64,000 nt of DNA. Origin: Catenaria anguillulae PL171. Its lineage: Eukaryota; Blastocladiomycota; Blastocladiomycetes; Blastocladiales; Catenariaceae. Within the stretch, counting starts at the first letter, position 1. Every line of letters begins with the position of its first letter. The notes beneath the pieces are model-generated. The model saw only the letters and a list, made by a program, of their open reading frames with translations. It did not search any database and was not told the origin of the DNA. The stretch spans positions 248,001 through 312,000 of the forward strand of contig MCFL01000013.1 of NCBI GenBank assembly GCA_002102555.1, read 5' to 3'. Of this stretch, positions 1-11,723 are shown one piece after another. The position numbers and the translations under genes were made by a program.

Positions 1-255
1 GCTTGCGGAACAAGAGCACCGAGGTGACAACACCGACGGATGCGGCGGCACCGACCTTGATCACGAGGTTCGAGATACACCGGTCCCACTACACATGCAA
101 TGCAGCGTTCGTGTTCCGTAAGGATTCGAATTGGTTGGTGAGTGGATGGGATGGTGAGGTGCAGGCGCCAGCGGACGGCCAATTTGGCGCGAAAGAAACC
201 GGACCTTGCGGGCGAGAATCTCTTCGGGGGCAATGGTTGCGTTGCTGTCAGTCAT
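1..255 (-). CDS. MIC10: MICOS complex subunit Mic10, 5' part only (3' end outside window)
   Basis: Small inner-membrane protein that oligomerises to bend crista junction membranes in mitochondria. Two exons are visible. Exon 1 is 205-255 (MTDSNATIAPEEILARK) and exon 2 runs from 88 to the window edge. The intron 89-204 starts with the unusual donor GTCCGG and ends in TAG. Exon 2 encodes WDRCISNLVIKVG followed by a Gly/Ala-rich hydrophobic segment and LLFRK. This matches the conserved start of Mic10: the WDRC motif, then the first transmembrane helix with its glycine motif, then basic residues. The second helix and C-terminus lie off the window. The ATG was chosen because it is the only in-frame start giving the short hydrophilic head typical of the family. 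The splice joins the exons in frame. Confidence 0.8.
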
Positions 256-942
256 GATGAACGTTTAATTGCAATGTTCTTGTTGTCATAGGCGTTGATG
301 ATTTCAATTTCCAAGTCGTACACCTGAGTTTACCGAAAGTCGGATCGTCAGCGATCCTTGTGCACGTGACCGCCTCAAGCAGGACAAAGCGGAGGACAGC
401 TGCGACTCTGTATCGAGCACTCTCGAGCGACTGTCTGGCAGGGCCAACAGTTGATTCACTCGCTTGCTCTCAGTTCTCCATCGTCCCAAGCAGGCAACTC
501 TGGTGCACAAAAGCAATCCGACACGCGTGCTCAACCAACAGTTCCCACCCCGCTCAAGTTGAACCAAGCTCCGTTGGTTTGTTTACACTGCTCTCCAAGG
601 TACTTTTGCGGGCATGAAGAAACCTTGCAAAAAAAGTTTCCTCAATAGGTAGGACGCGATCGCATTGAAAAGGTTGCTGGGGTTGGTTGTGGCACACAGC
701 GTGGTCGATTTGATTGATGTACATAACTGCGTCGCTCCCCACCCATCCCCCCAACCCTCATCGATCGACCCTCATGGCCGTTCCCAGTTCAGTCAAGTCG
801 AAAAAGTACGAATGTATACTTCTCTCCACTCCCTTTATGATTCATCCTGCCTTGCTTGAGCCTCCTCTGGCCAAATCCCTCGCTCAATCAACATTCGCGT
901 CATCTGTCATCCAGCAGACTAACTCCGCTCTGGACGCGCAGA
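256..942. other. intergenic region between divergent MIC10 and the first chitin deacetylase gene
   Basis: No convincing coding sequence is seen. The short open frames here lack family resemblance and splice support. The region should contain both promoters, since the two genes are transcribed away from each other. A TATA-like GTATACTT lies near 812, about 130 bases before the proposed ATG at 943. Confidence 0.4.
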
Positions 943-3019
943 ATGTCCCGTTTCCATTCTTCGAGGACCAAGATCCTGGCCCTCGTATGTGTTTTGCCGC
1001 TTCTGGTCGCGCTCAAGACTGGCAGCCCGCCAATGAGCTCGTTCGCCGTGCACCAGAGACACGTTGCGTCCTCGCCAATTCGTGGTCCGACACATGTAGC
1101 TCTACAAAGCTCTGGTCCGTGCTCCTTTACGCCCTTTTCCTGACGTGGTTCACAATGGGCAGCTTTGACGGAACGAATCGCGTCTTGTATACATTCAGCC
1201 CCAATGGTTTCTGCTGCAGTCAATGGGGATACTGTGGTGTGACAACGGCTCACTGCGGGGCTGGATGTCAGTCGCAGTGTAACATGGTCCCAGTCGCAGG
1301 ACTCCCAATCTGTGGAGCGGCCCCGACATCGTCGACTACTTCGACATCGACTTCCACCTCAACGACAACGACTTCAACGAGCACGAGCACGACCACAAGC
1401 ACGTCGACCGCGACTTCTACTAGCCTTCCTTCGGGTCGCTGCGTCTTGCCAAACACTTGGTCCGACACTTGCTCGGCTTCCAAGCTCTGGTATGCACACA
1501 TTTACTTACGAGCCCATCGTCAACGCGTCCATTGACACGATACACACATCGTGACTTGTACAGCCCGAACGGTCTCTGCTGCTCTCAATGGGGATATTGT
1601 GGCGTGACATCCGCCCACTGTGGTACCGGCTGCCAATCCCAATGTAACTTGGCGGCTGTCCCGGGGTTGCCTGTGTGCGGCTCAAGCACAACGGTTCCCA
1701 CGACAACTTCAACCACCACTTCAACCACAACAACAAGTACGAGCACGAGCACCAGTACTTCGACATCCACCAGCACGTCCACCTCGACCAGTACCTCGAC
1801 GGCAACCTCCACAGCGACGACGCCAGGTGATAGCAGGTGCATTTTGACGTCATCGAGCAGTGGTGGATGCAGTGCAGACCGACTCTGCCCAAGTGGTTCG
1901 TTGTTTATCGTCACAGGATTCCAGCGCTCGCTTGTCCGACGCTCACACAATACTGGCCACGGTAGGCATGTGCTGCTCGCAATACGGCTGGTGCGGAACT
2001 ACGACCGAGTATTGCTCGACTGGATGCCAGAGCCAGTGCAACCGTGTGCCAGTGCTCGGTCTCTCTCTGTGCGGAGGGGGAACAACCACGTCTGGCGGCA
2101 CTTCCACGTCGACGGCAACAACGACGGCACCCGTGCCGAATCCGGCGATTCCAACGCCCGTGGCAAATGCGAGGAACTGGGTCCCATCGACTGCGTTGAC
2201 CAACGGAAACTTTATCAGGGACGAATTCGGCTCCTACAGGTCATGCGGCTGGGCTGGGATGTTAGCTCCGACATATGACGACGGGCCGAATCCAACGCTG
2301 ACTCGTCCGTTTCTCTTTTATTTTTCCTTTTTTTCGCGCGTTTTTTTGCCCAAAACTCGTACTAATGCGGACTGGTCGCTTTTCAGCCATCATCCTCAAC
2401 GCCTTGCTCGGCTCAAACGTCAAGACCACCTTCTTCTGGCTCGGCAGCTTGATTCAGAGCTACCAATCCATTGCCCAGCGTGCCATCAACGAAGGCCATC
2501 ACATCGCGTCCCACTCATGGTCGCATCCGGATCTGACGGGTTTGGACCCAACTACGCTGGCCAATGAGGTCATTTGGACTGAGCAGCAGATTCAGAACAT
2601 TGTCGGCATGCGCCCACGCTATTTCCGCCGCCATACGGAAGTATCACGCGCGGTGTTTACAATTATTGTACATACCTGCGCGTCCTTGGAGTTCGCATCA
2701 CTCGCACGCGTCCATTGAAACACTCACTGACGAAATCGACTGCGCTTGTCAATTTGTAGTGGCTGGCCGTGGTTACAGGGTGATTTTATGGAATTTAGAC
2801 ACCGACGACTGGCGCTTTGAGACCAGCGAGCAGGGCATCATCGAGCATTACCGTCAAACAGCCATCAACCCTGGCACCTCGTCGTACATTTCGCTCCAGC
2901 ACGATATTCAACAGAAATCGGCCAACATTGCGACCCAGGTGTATGCGCGCATTCGTGCGTCTGGATTCGCGCCCGTGCCAATGTACATTTGCTTGAATGA
3001 GTATGCCTACCAGGCATAG
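943..3019 (+). CDS. Secreted triple-CBM18 chitin deacetylase (NodB family), reading frame disrupted
   Basis: Polysaccharide deacetylase that would remove acetyl groups from chitin in the wall or outside the cell. Proposed exons after the N-terminal part: to 1114, 1199-1489, 1564-1895, 1966-2304, 2387-2667 and 2760-3019. Three CBM18 chitin-binding modules are each split by an intron at the same place (KLC / PNG) and are joined by long Thr/Ser linkers. A NodB domain follows with TYDDG, HSWSH and DTDDW motifs and LQHDI. Two frame breaks are seen. The signal peptide ([17 protein letters not shown] 943) is one frame away from the first CBM18; this could be a one-base loss, or a 41-base intron at 985-1025. 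Near 2628, one C is missing in the RPPYG motif, so the uncorrected frame stops early. The rest of the NodB domain is preserved, so this is either a recent pseudogene or a consensus error. The paralogues at 4091 and 6313 carry a different N-terminal domain. Confidence 0.75.
1321..1430 (+). repeat. Thr/Ser-coding low-complexity linker between CBM18 modules 1 and 2
   Basis: Hexamer-like repetition of ACN/TCN codons (SSTTSTSTS-type protein sequence), probably an O-mannosylated spacer. It is a direct sequence observation and lies inside the first chitin deacetylase gene. Confidence 0.8.
1684..1835 (+). repeat. Thr/Ser-coding low-complexity linker between CBM18 modules 2 and 3
   Basis: Longer and more regular than the first linker. 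The protein is mostly alternating Ser-Thr. Such tracts expand and contract by slippage and are likely to vary in length between strains. Confidence 0.8.
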
Positions 3020-4090
3020 ACAGCAGGTACAAGATCGTCCTGCCTCGGATGGAGTGGAGAGCGCGATGAGAGTGTTGCAGAGATGCTTTGTAGATTTGAG
3101 TTGCCTTGCATTTCGGGTTGCAAACTTGGCTTGCTGTTGCTATTTGTCACTACAGAGTATATGTTTCTGTCCTTGTCTGTCCTCATCTCCAACATTTCCA
3201 ATGACCCCCGCCCTCCCCAGGCCACACTGCCCTCGAGTCACTCAAGCTTGCAAGTGCAGAATGCGCGCCAAACAGGCAGGCCGAAGCTAAACGACGCAGC
3301 GAGCGCGTGGGGGTCAGCGGCGCGAAATGCAGAGCGGTAAAGGCCCAAGTCTGTGAGTCGTAACCAAGCAATTTTGGCTACTGTGTCTCACCCAGGCCTC
3401 AGGCCTAGGGACAGCCATCTAAACATCCGTGCGTCAGGGAAGGCAGGCCTGATGTATTTCTCCTTGCTGTCAGCATGGATGCTGTCCGGGTATACATATA
3501 TGCAACTAAAGTTTGACACATCACGTTGTCTCACCAGTTTGAAAAGCTTGATCAATCAACAATTCAGTGTTCCAACTTGGGCCGGTGCGAATAACGGAAG
3601 CAATGACATGAGCATGTGCGCACTGTGCGCAGCAACAGGCCAATCAAAAACGTGTCCACACGCGAGCCCGGGCAATGGGCTGGAAAGTCTCCGTTTCCGG
3701 TCCGTTTCAGATCGACAAGATGACTCAAGCCATGCCACTGGACTGATTTTAGGTGAGGAACGTGAACCTGCAACGTTCAAGCACCTCAGCACTGAAACCA
3801 GCCCGAGCCTGGCCAGATCCAGTCAATGGTGCACCACCCGCTTGATGCTCCTCATCTGTCATGCTTGAAAGGAGGCCCCAAGGTATAAAGCCGAGCACCA
3901 CCCCCATTGCCATGCCATATGGAATGCAGAGCTCGACAAGCTGAGCATTCCGCTGTGATCCATCTAGACCCTTTCCCTCGGACGCACCTCCAGGCGCCTT
4001 GCCCACATACCCAACGGCCGACCAAAGACCAACGCACGCCAGCACATTTAGACCAGCTCCAACGTAAACCCATTCCCTGTCCAATCCATC
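3020..4090. other. intergenic region upstream of the second chitin deacetylase
   Basis: About 1.07 kb without a supported gene. Open frames of 60-170 codons on both strands show no domains or credible splice partners. It contains the presumed 3' UTR of the first gene and the promoter of the second, including a TATA-like element near 3884. Confidence 0.4.
3884..3890 (+). promoter_or_regulatory. TATA-like element
   Basis: TATAAAG about 200 bases upstream of the ATG at 4091. It is a consensus match only, and the transcription start is unknown. Confidence 0.3.
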
Positions 4091-5717
4091 ATGAAGATCG
4101 CCCCTCTTTTCCTCGTGTGCCTCTTGCCCTTGTTGGTGGCGGCCCAACTCGTGGACGACTTCACTGCCCCATTCGCTGTCGAGGGCGTCAACAACCTCGG
4201 ATTTTGGCGTGGTGGTGAGGGTGTTTCTGGCGTTGCCGGAGGTGTTGCCATTGTATGTTTGACGTCGTTCCCATGTCGTACTCCCGTCCGGCCCGGGCAG
4301 TGTGCCTGACCAACCTCGCTCTGTTTTATGTGCAGACCGACTACTGGGCCGAAGTCATCACTGGCACGACCACTTGCAATGATCTGACGGGCAAGTCGAT
4401 CAAGTTTGCCTACACTTCGGCCACTGCCGGCCAGCGCACGCTCGAGCTTCACCTCAAGGCGTCGACGTGCCAGGGCGCTCGTGCTTCCATTGCCACCACC
4501 CAAGTCAACGTCAACGCTGGCTCGGGCGAACTCACCGTTCCCGTGACTGCCTTTGCCGGTGCCAACGTCCGCCTCGGCTTTGCCATCACCTTCAAGGGTC
4601 CCATCACCATTCGCAGGGTTGAAATTGTCGGCGGCTCGACTCCGCCCCCACCTTCCGACCCTCGCTGCGTGCTTCCGAGTGCTGATGTTGGTGGTTGCTC
4701 GGCTGATCGCCTTTGCCCCAACGGTACGAAGCCCAGTATCCCCGCTTATGATGACCCTATTTCTGTTTGGCTCACTCCACTGCAAATTTTTCCCATTAGG
4801 CTTGTGCTGCTCCGAGTATGGCTGGTGCGGCAACACTGACGCTTACTGCAACAGCAAGTGCCAATCGCAATGTGATTTGCGTCCCGTCCCTGGCCTCCGT
4901 ACCTGTGGCTCGACCCCCGACCCCAACCCGCAACCGAACCCGTCCATCCCTGATCCCGCAGCCAACGCTGTTGACTGGGTCCCGTCTGGCCGCCTCACCA
5001 ATGGTCGATTCGAGCGTGGCGACTTTGGTTCCTTCACCTCCTGCGGCTGGAATGGCATGATTGCGATGTATGGAACCCGTTTTTGTTGTATATTCCTTTT
5101 CTCACCGACTGACTTTTTGACTCTTGATGGATGTGTGTAGCACATACGACGATGGACCGGTTCCCAGCGTGACTACCACCATCCTCAACGCTCTGCGCGA
5201 CGCCAACGTCAAGACGACCTTCTTCTGGCTCGGCAGTCTCATTCGCGACAACAAGGCGCTCGCCCGTCGTGGTGCCGCTGAGGGCCACCACTTGGCCTCG
5301 CACTCGTGGTCGCACCCGGATCTCACCACCTTGTCTGCTGCCGACCTCAACAACGAGATTGTGTGGACCGAGAACGAGATCCGTGACGTGGTCGGTTTGC
5401 GCCCGCGTTTCTTCCGTCCGCCGTACGGAAACCTCAACCAGGCCGTGTACAACCGTCTTGTGGACGCTGGCTACCGCGTCATCATCTGGAATTTCGATAC
5501 GAACGATTGGCAAGGGTCTGTCACTGCTGCCGGTATTCTCGAGCAATACCGCACTCAGGCCATCAACCCAGGATCCAAGTCGTACATTTCGCTGCAGCAC
5601 GACATCCAGCCCAAGTCGGCCGAGATCGCCTCCAGGGTGTACCAGCAAGTCAGGACCAACGGATTCAAGCCCATCCCCATGTACATTTGCCTCAACGAGT
5701 ATGCGTACCAACGTTAA
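4091..5717 (+). CDS. Secreted chitin deacetylase: beta-sandwich-like domain + CBM18 + NodB
   Basis: Exons 4091-4252, 4336-4723, 4800-5067 and 5141-5717 give 464 residues. A signal peptide ([14 protein letters not shown]) is followed by a domain of about 135 residues beginning [13 protein letters not shown] and GFWRGGEG. That domain looks like a galactose-binding or CBM-type beta-sandwich, which is inference. A CBM18 at about 163-209 has the full cysteine set ([20 protein letters not shown]). The NodB catalytic domain starts near 273 with TYDDG, then HSWSHPD, RPPYG, DTNDW and LQHDI. All five classical motifs are present, so the enzyme should be active on chitin or chitooligosaccharides, with a metal bound by Asp-His-His. 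The middle member of a tandem trio on one strand, it is closest to the gene at 6313. Confidence 0.88.
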
Positions 5718-6312
5718 GGCGAGTGTCGACAACCGTTGCGCGTCTCGTCGCGTCCTCGATTCCCCCTGCCCGCACCCATTTTAGATGTAGAAGTTTTCTC
5801 CTCTCCTCGTTACACCTCATCGCCCATCTCATTCATCATCCCATCGTCTCATGTGTCAATCTCAGCACCATTTTCACCCATCTTATGTCAAAATACATTC
5901 GATTTACCAACAGATTTATTTCTTGTCCTGATTGATGCTGAAGGGAGAGCATGAGAAAGCAACTCGCAGAGTCCGGACATTTCACAGGCTCAAATGCGAG
6001 TTCAATGTCTCACCTCTCTGGAGGGCTCGCGGTTCCTTGTTGGAAACGATCCACACAAGACACAGGATCCACAGCTAGCATTGTTTGCACGGATTCGTGG
6101 GTGAGCCTGTTTGGTTTGCTTGGTATTTGAGTTTGCATACCTGTACCACCGCACAGCGCAGCAGGAATTGCTGGAAAGTGCACAGTCTCAGCTCACCACC
6201 GTTTGGGTGGATCCAGCGAGAGTAGAAAACAGGTCGACATCCCTGTTGGCTTGAAATCATGCTGGTCGCCCAACATATATACCAATGACCTGATCACGAC
6301 CAGGAATTCATC
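5718..6312. other. intergenic region between chitin deacetylases 2 and 3
   Basis: About 600 bases. No gene supported. AT-richer 3' UTR-like sequence lies at 5850-5930, and a TATA-like run lies near 6275 close to the next ATG. Confidence 0.4.
6275..6281 (+). promoter_or_regulatory. TATA-like element
   Basis: ATATATA run about 35 bases before the ATG at 6313. It is either a TATA box with a very short leader or fortuitous; consensus match only. Confidence 0.25.
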
Positions 6313-8139
6313 ATGCTCTTCATCGCATTAATGCTAATAGCCTCTGCTGTCCCGTTGCTCGTTACGGGCCAGCTCGTCGACGATTTCTCCGCCCCGTTCG
6401 CCGTCGAAGGTCAAAACAACCTTGGCTTTTGGCGTGGTGGGGAGTCTGTTGAAGCTGCCCCGGGTGGTGTTTCGATTGTACGTCAATTTCGTGCTGCGAT
6501 TATTACATTGTGCACTTTTTCGACATGGGCGCCCATCTGTCATGCCATCTTTCATTTATTGCGTGCTGTGTGACAGACGACTGAGGCCGGGTGGTGGGCC
6601 GAGGTGCTTACGAGCACCACTACTTGCATTGATCTGTCAGCCAAGTCCATCAAAGTTGCATACACTGCTCCTGCCGCAGGCCTGCGTACGATTGAACTTC
6701 ACCTCAAGTCGGAAAATTGTCAAGGTGCCCGCGCTTCCATTGTCAGGGCTCGCGTCAATGTTCAAGCCGGCGTCGGCGAGGTGATTGTTCCCATGACTGC
6801 TTTTTCTGGTGCCAACGTTCGGCTTGGGTTTGCACTCGCTTTCAAGGGCCCCATTACCATTCGCCGCATTGAGCTTGTCGGCGGATCCACGGGTGATAAA
6901 TGTGTTCTTCCTAGTGCTGATGTGGGTGGTTGCAGCGCCAACAAGGTTTGCCCGAATGGTACGTGACCACATGTCCATGTCCATGCCATCGTTGCACTTG
7001 ATTCTCACTTGGTCCCCGTCATTTTCTCATCTTGGCGATATAGGTCTCTGCTGTTCCGAGTACGGCTGGTGTGGAAACACGGATACATACTGCAACAGCA
7101 AGTGCCAATCGCAGTGTGATTTGCGTCCGATTTCCGGCCTTCGCACTTGTGATTCCACGCCTGACCCAGATCCACCCTCTCCCGCGATTCCCGATCCTGT
7201 GTCAAATCCTTTGGACTGGGTGCCTTCGGATCAACTGAAGAACGGCAAGTTTGAAACAGACGAGTTTGGATCGATTCTCGACTGCGGTTGGTCCGGCATG
7301 CTTGCTTTAACTGTGCGTTGTTCCCATCAATGGTTCATTGTTGCTCGCTTACGACTGAATGATACCTGGTGTTGCATGTATTCGTGCAGTATGACGACGG
7401 TCCTTCGCCTGCATTCACTCGTACGTTTCCCGCAACCATTTTGAATCATTATCGTGTTGCACTTGGCGCTCACTACTAAGCTTTGCCAACGAGTTACCAG
7501 CTCCCATTCTTGATGCCCTGCGCGATGCCAACGTCAAGGCGACCTTCTTTTGGCTCGGTTCTCTCGTTCTCAAGTATGGCGACGTTGCCTCTCGTGCTCG
7601 GAACGAGGGCCATCACATTGCTTCGCACTCGTGGTCGCATCCAGACTTGACCAAGCTGTCAGAAGCCGACCTCGCCAACGAAGTCATCTGGTCCGAACGT
7701 GAGATTCGCAACCTGGTCGGCCTCAAGCCGCGCTTCTTCCGCCCACCGTACATTAGCATCAACCAGCGCGTGTACAATTATTGTGCGTCTCGCATGTGTG
7801 ATACTGTTCGTGCCGCGATACTTTCACTCACTCTTCTTCTCCAACAACACAGTGACCAATCGCGGATACCGTGTCATCCTGTGGTCTTTGGACTCGAAGG
7901 ACTGGGAAGACCCGACGTCCCCACAGGATATCATCAACTATTACCGAGATGGCGCCGTGTCTCCCTCGACGCGCTCATACATTGCCATTCAGCACGACAT
8001 CAATCCGAAATCGGGCAACACAGAAAACGCGGCCGCTGTGATCCGTCAAGTTCGCGCAAACGGATTCAAGCCTGTGCCCATGTACCTTTGCCTCAATGAG
8101 TATGCGTACCAAGGAAGAATTGGATTCGGTCGCTCGTAA
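6313..8139 (+). CDS. Secreted chitin deacetylase: beta-sandwich-like domain + CBM18 + NodB
   Basis: Exons 6313-6477, 6577-6958, 7044-7312, 7390-7420, 7501-7782 and 7853-8139 give 471 residues. The architecture equals that of the gene at 4091: signal peptide (VPLLVTGQ), a [14 protein letters not shown] / GFWRGGES domain, CBM18 ([20 protein letters not shown]), and NodB with TYDDG, HSWSHPD, RPPY, DSKDW and IQHDI. Two introns inside the NodB part, at 7421 and 7783, are absent from the gene at 4091 but occur at equivalent positions in the gene at 943. The intron pattern therefore links genes 1 and 3, while the N-terminal domain links genes 2 and 3. All catalytic motifs are intact. A 31-base micro-exon (7390-7420) carries the first catalytic motif. 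Confidence 0.88.
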
Positions 8140-9486
8140 GTTAACGGGATTTGGTTTCGTTGAGGTAGAGGGATTGGTGAGAGTGTACAGTCTCGGCCAA
8201 GAGGCCTTTTAGAAGGAAGCTTTGGGGCTTTAGAGGTACTGAGGAACCTCGTGCGTGCATGTGTTCGTTTGCTCAATCCTGAGGAATGTGTGTACAGAGT
8301 CATTTGATCGATAAACATTGCCCATTGATGGGGGGGCGACATCATCGGTGAGACAGGACACCTTGCCGTCGTTGCTATCGAAGGCATATAGAGCGTGTCG
8401 TGCCTGGTCGATCGGAATGACTCGCTATGAGCTGTCCACCGGTCATCATGATCGTATAGTCGTTGCCTGGATCCGACACGGAGCCGCAGCTGCCGAGTTC
8501 TCTTTGTGTTGGAGCTGACCCATTGCGCACATGACTCAGGTCTAGGGTCAGCTTTGCAACGGTCGGATCCGAATAGCCGGGCGTATGGAAACCATTGAAA
8601 TTGATGCTTGGAAGGACGCAGGGACGCAGCTCGGAACTGTGCCGAGCAGTCGTGTTCTGATCGGGAGTTCGTGAGACAAAACATACATCACACGGAAACA
8701 CAACGTCGCGACGGCGCCACACCCGCACCCATCAACTTGCCACAAGTTGTTCACCGCCACCGCCCGGGCCCATGACGGGCCGGCGCCACGCCACTCTTAT
8801 CTCTATACAGGCTATCCTGTCCAGCATCGAAGCCCATGCCAGAATGCGTCCCGCCCGGTGATCCATTCGCTTACTGACCTGGAGGGAATCGCTGCCGCGA
8901 CCCTGACACTAATGGCCCCGACCGGCCGGCAAACGGCAAGTCGATGGTGTGTTTGCACGAGTCGGGAGCGACTGGCCCGTGCATGGCATGCATGCGCAAA
9001 CGAGAACAATGACGACATACATGTGAAAAAAGTGGAGTATCACAAAAACAGACCCCCCACGCCCAATCTTTCTCACATCCATTCCCATTTTGTCTCGCGT
9101 TCAGCCGACGCCTTGTCCAAAAGTGCAAAGGTTTCCTGGGTCCATCGCAGCCGCCGTTCACATCGCGGTCTGCCGAGCAGGGAATAGCAAGGACAGAAAA
9201 AAGGTATTTGAGTAGCGGGCATCCCGCCAACAACAACCTTAACCCGATTCCGTGTAGGTCTTGAACTGCCCATCTCGCTGGCACACTCATCCTTCATCAC
9301 CATCCTTTAGGTATTCTCGTTCACCGCCCTCGGTAGGGAACGCCACACTTGATTCAACTTCTCACGGTATAGTTCTTTCATGCTCGCACTCATTGTTGCG
9401 TCTTGGCGATTGCCCTTTTCCTGTCTCACATTGGCCCTTCCTCCCGCGTACACCAAAGAAGTGTCACTATAGCCCTCTTTCCAGCA
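8140..9486. other. intergenic region, 1.35 kb
   Basis: Largest gap in the left half. I see no supported gene. It is moderately GC-rich with several CGG/CCG tracts, and open frames on both strands lack domains. It holds the 3' end of the deacetylase gene and the promoter and leader of the R3H gene. CT-rich stretches near 9290-9320 would suit a fungal leader. Confidence 0.4.
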
Positions 9487-11723
9487 ATGATCGGGCCAAC
9501 AACAAGCACAAGTCAGGAACATCCACCAGCTACTGTTCGCGAGCTTGGATCCTCCTCTTCGCCAGCGTCAGCTCGACGCAATCGCAAGACGGCCAACCTT
9601 TTTATCAATACCTCCAACAGCGACGCCTATCCTCGGTACCAGCCGGCCTACAACCAGCACTACTTTATCCGCCCAGGTCCACGTGGTCACTCGTCGTTGC
9701 CTTCGACCTCATTCAACGACGGCCATGTCTCGCGTCCGAGCCGACAACGCCAACTTCGTGCTTCTTCGACTATCGAGATTCCAGCCTGGCACGGCCCGCA
9801 ACCCACCTTGGATGGCTTCCTGATTGCGGCCTTGTACAATGACGCGGACCGCCAACTGGTCATGGCGCTGCAGACAGACATTGAAGGGTTTCTTGCAAAT
9901 GACGAGTACGCAATCTTCTCCATGAATAATCAGATCCATCATGACGTCCTCACATATTGTTTCCTCAGAATGACCCGCCTCGACTTTCCGCCAATGAACT
10001 CGTACCAACGACTTTTAATTCACCGGGTCGCGCAATACTTTGGCCTGGACCATGTCGTCCTTTCCAGCATGGACGACGGTCGTACCCGGTCCTCATCGGC
10101 GTCATCAAACATGACCGCCCCATCGACAATGCTACCAATGCCACAAGTCGCAAGCCCGACAACGACCGCAATGTCGATGGCAAGCAGTCAAGTCTCAAAC
10201 CAAAAGTCTGGCAGTCGGCCCATTTGCCTCTTCAAGAGTGATCGCGCTCTGCAGTACGTCCCCGTTCGTGTGTGCGTCGAGACTCGAAGAACTCAAATTG
10301 TTTGTCTCACTTGATCACCACAGCCCCGGTATTCGCCTCGAGCTCTTGGTTCCCAACTCGGAATTCACCGATGGACCCTGCATGGTCAACCGCCGGTACT
10401 CCGACCAAGACAATCAGCTGCCATTGACCGAGCCTTTGGCTCGCCCCCGGTTCCCATCCACTGATGAACATGGACGGATGCAACAGTTACCATTCCTGGT
10501 CCCGCCCCACGTCGATTTCCCACCCGAATTGTTGACTCAAGGCTGTCCGCCTATGCCCATGTCGTCCCCTCCGCCATACTCCTTTCCAATCGACCACGCT
10601 CCAAATGTTGGCGGGTGCCCTCAAATGTGCGTTCCCATGTCGCCCAACGGACCAGGCATGCCCTCGCCGCCGCCTGGACTGCCGTCGGCTTACCATCCAG
10701 GCAGCCCGATACCCGTGCTTCTCTCTTGGAACCCCATGATGGGCCAGTGGATGCCTGTCGGTCCCTTCCAGCCCCACCATCACCCTGGTTCGGTGCAGTA
10801 CCCGCCGTTCATGGTTCCACCTCATCCTGGTTTCGGCCTCATGTCGCCCATGTCTCCAAATATGCCCTTGCCTGGCAACAATTTCATTCATCCGTGCTTG
10901 CCTCCGCCGGTTATTGAGACTTGCAGCGTGACCGGAACCGATTCGCCAACGCCCATGCAACAATCGCTACCGCTCTCGCAAGATTCAAACACGCCTCCCG
11001 CAACTCCCGACCTGCGCCCGGAGACCAAGACAGCCCAGGAGGCACACCAAGCCGGCGAGACGTATCCTTCACCACCCATTACACCCAACATCAAGAACGT
11101 TGCCCGCCGAGATCAAGCTGTGTCGACCACGGCCACGCAAGCCGAGGAACCAGCCGAGACTGTGGTGCATACTGAGACTTGTACGCAAGCGTCGCACACA
11201 CACAACTGGGTGCGCAAGTTTTTCCCCGTGCCGCGCTATCAAGGAGCTGATACCCATGTCGCCAATTGTACGTGTTCAATCCTTCTCGAGCGCTGTACTT
11301 GACCTACCTTTCTTATTTACTCGTATGATCATTGTTTTGAATGCAACAGCTCCTCCCCGTCCAATCCACATCCTCCACATCATTCCTCCCGAAGGCTTCC
11401 CGTCCACAGACCTCCCACACCTGTTAGCGCTCGCATCAGCGCGCCTCTCTAATTGCACGCCAATCACATTCAAGTTCCGCGGACCAAGCGGCCAACTCTG
11501 CACGCAGTTTTTGCTCCGGTTTGCCGATCCAGTCGCCGCCCTGGGCGCCCTGTCGATAACCGCCGCATGGACCGACATGCATGTGGTGCAGTGGGGCGCC
11601 AAAGTTGCGCCTGCCAAGGAGGGCGTGTTGCCACTGGCGCCCAAAGGAGCAAGAAAGCCGTCAATGTCTGCCGTGGTTACGGCGAGTGCGACCGAGGCGC
11701 AAGTGGCTGATGGTCTGGAATGA
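9487..11723 (+). CDS. R3H-domain RNA-binding protein
   Basis: Exons 9487-10253, 10324-11267 and 11350-11723 give 694 residues. Residues about 110-190 form an R3H single-strand nucleic-acid-binding domain: DRQLVMALQTDIEGFL, then YQRLLIHRVAQYFGL with the core Arg-x3-His. The arrangement resembles the R3HDM/encore family, which pairs R3H with a SUZ motif and long disordered tails. Here the middle is a Pro/Met/Gly-rich, PPP-containing disordered region, and the last exon encodes a compact alpha/beta-looking segment that may be RRM-like. The start is the first in-frame ATG after upstream stops. The protein is likely cytoplasmic and mRNA-binding; the target is unknown. Confidence 0.75.

Noticed and set aside
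985-1025. 41-base intron in the first chitin deacetylase as the sole explanation of the frame change
   Set aside because: It has good GT and AG signals but would remove most of the hydrophobic core of the signal peptide and is much shorter than other introns here; a one-base loss is preferred, though it is not excluded.
1321-1835. CRISPR-like or satellite repeat
   Set aside because: The repetition is the codon pattern of Ser/Thr linkers in a secreted protein; there are no unique spacers.
4048-4836. 262-codon minus-strand open frame opposite chitin deacetylase 2
   Set aside because: Overlaps a well-supported gene including its introns; no recognisable motif and no splice logic.
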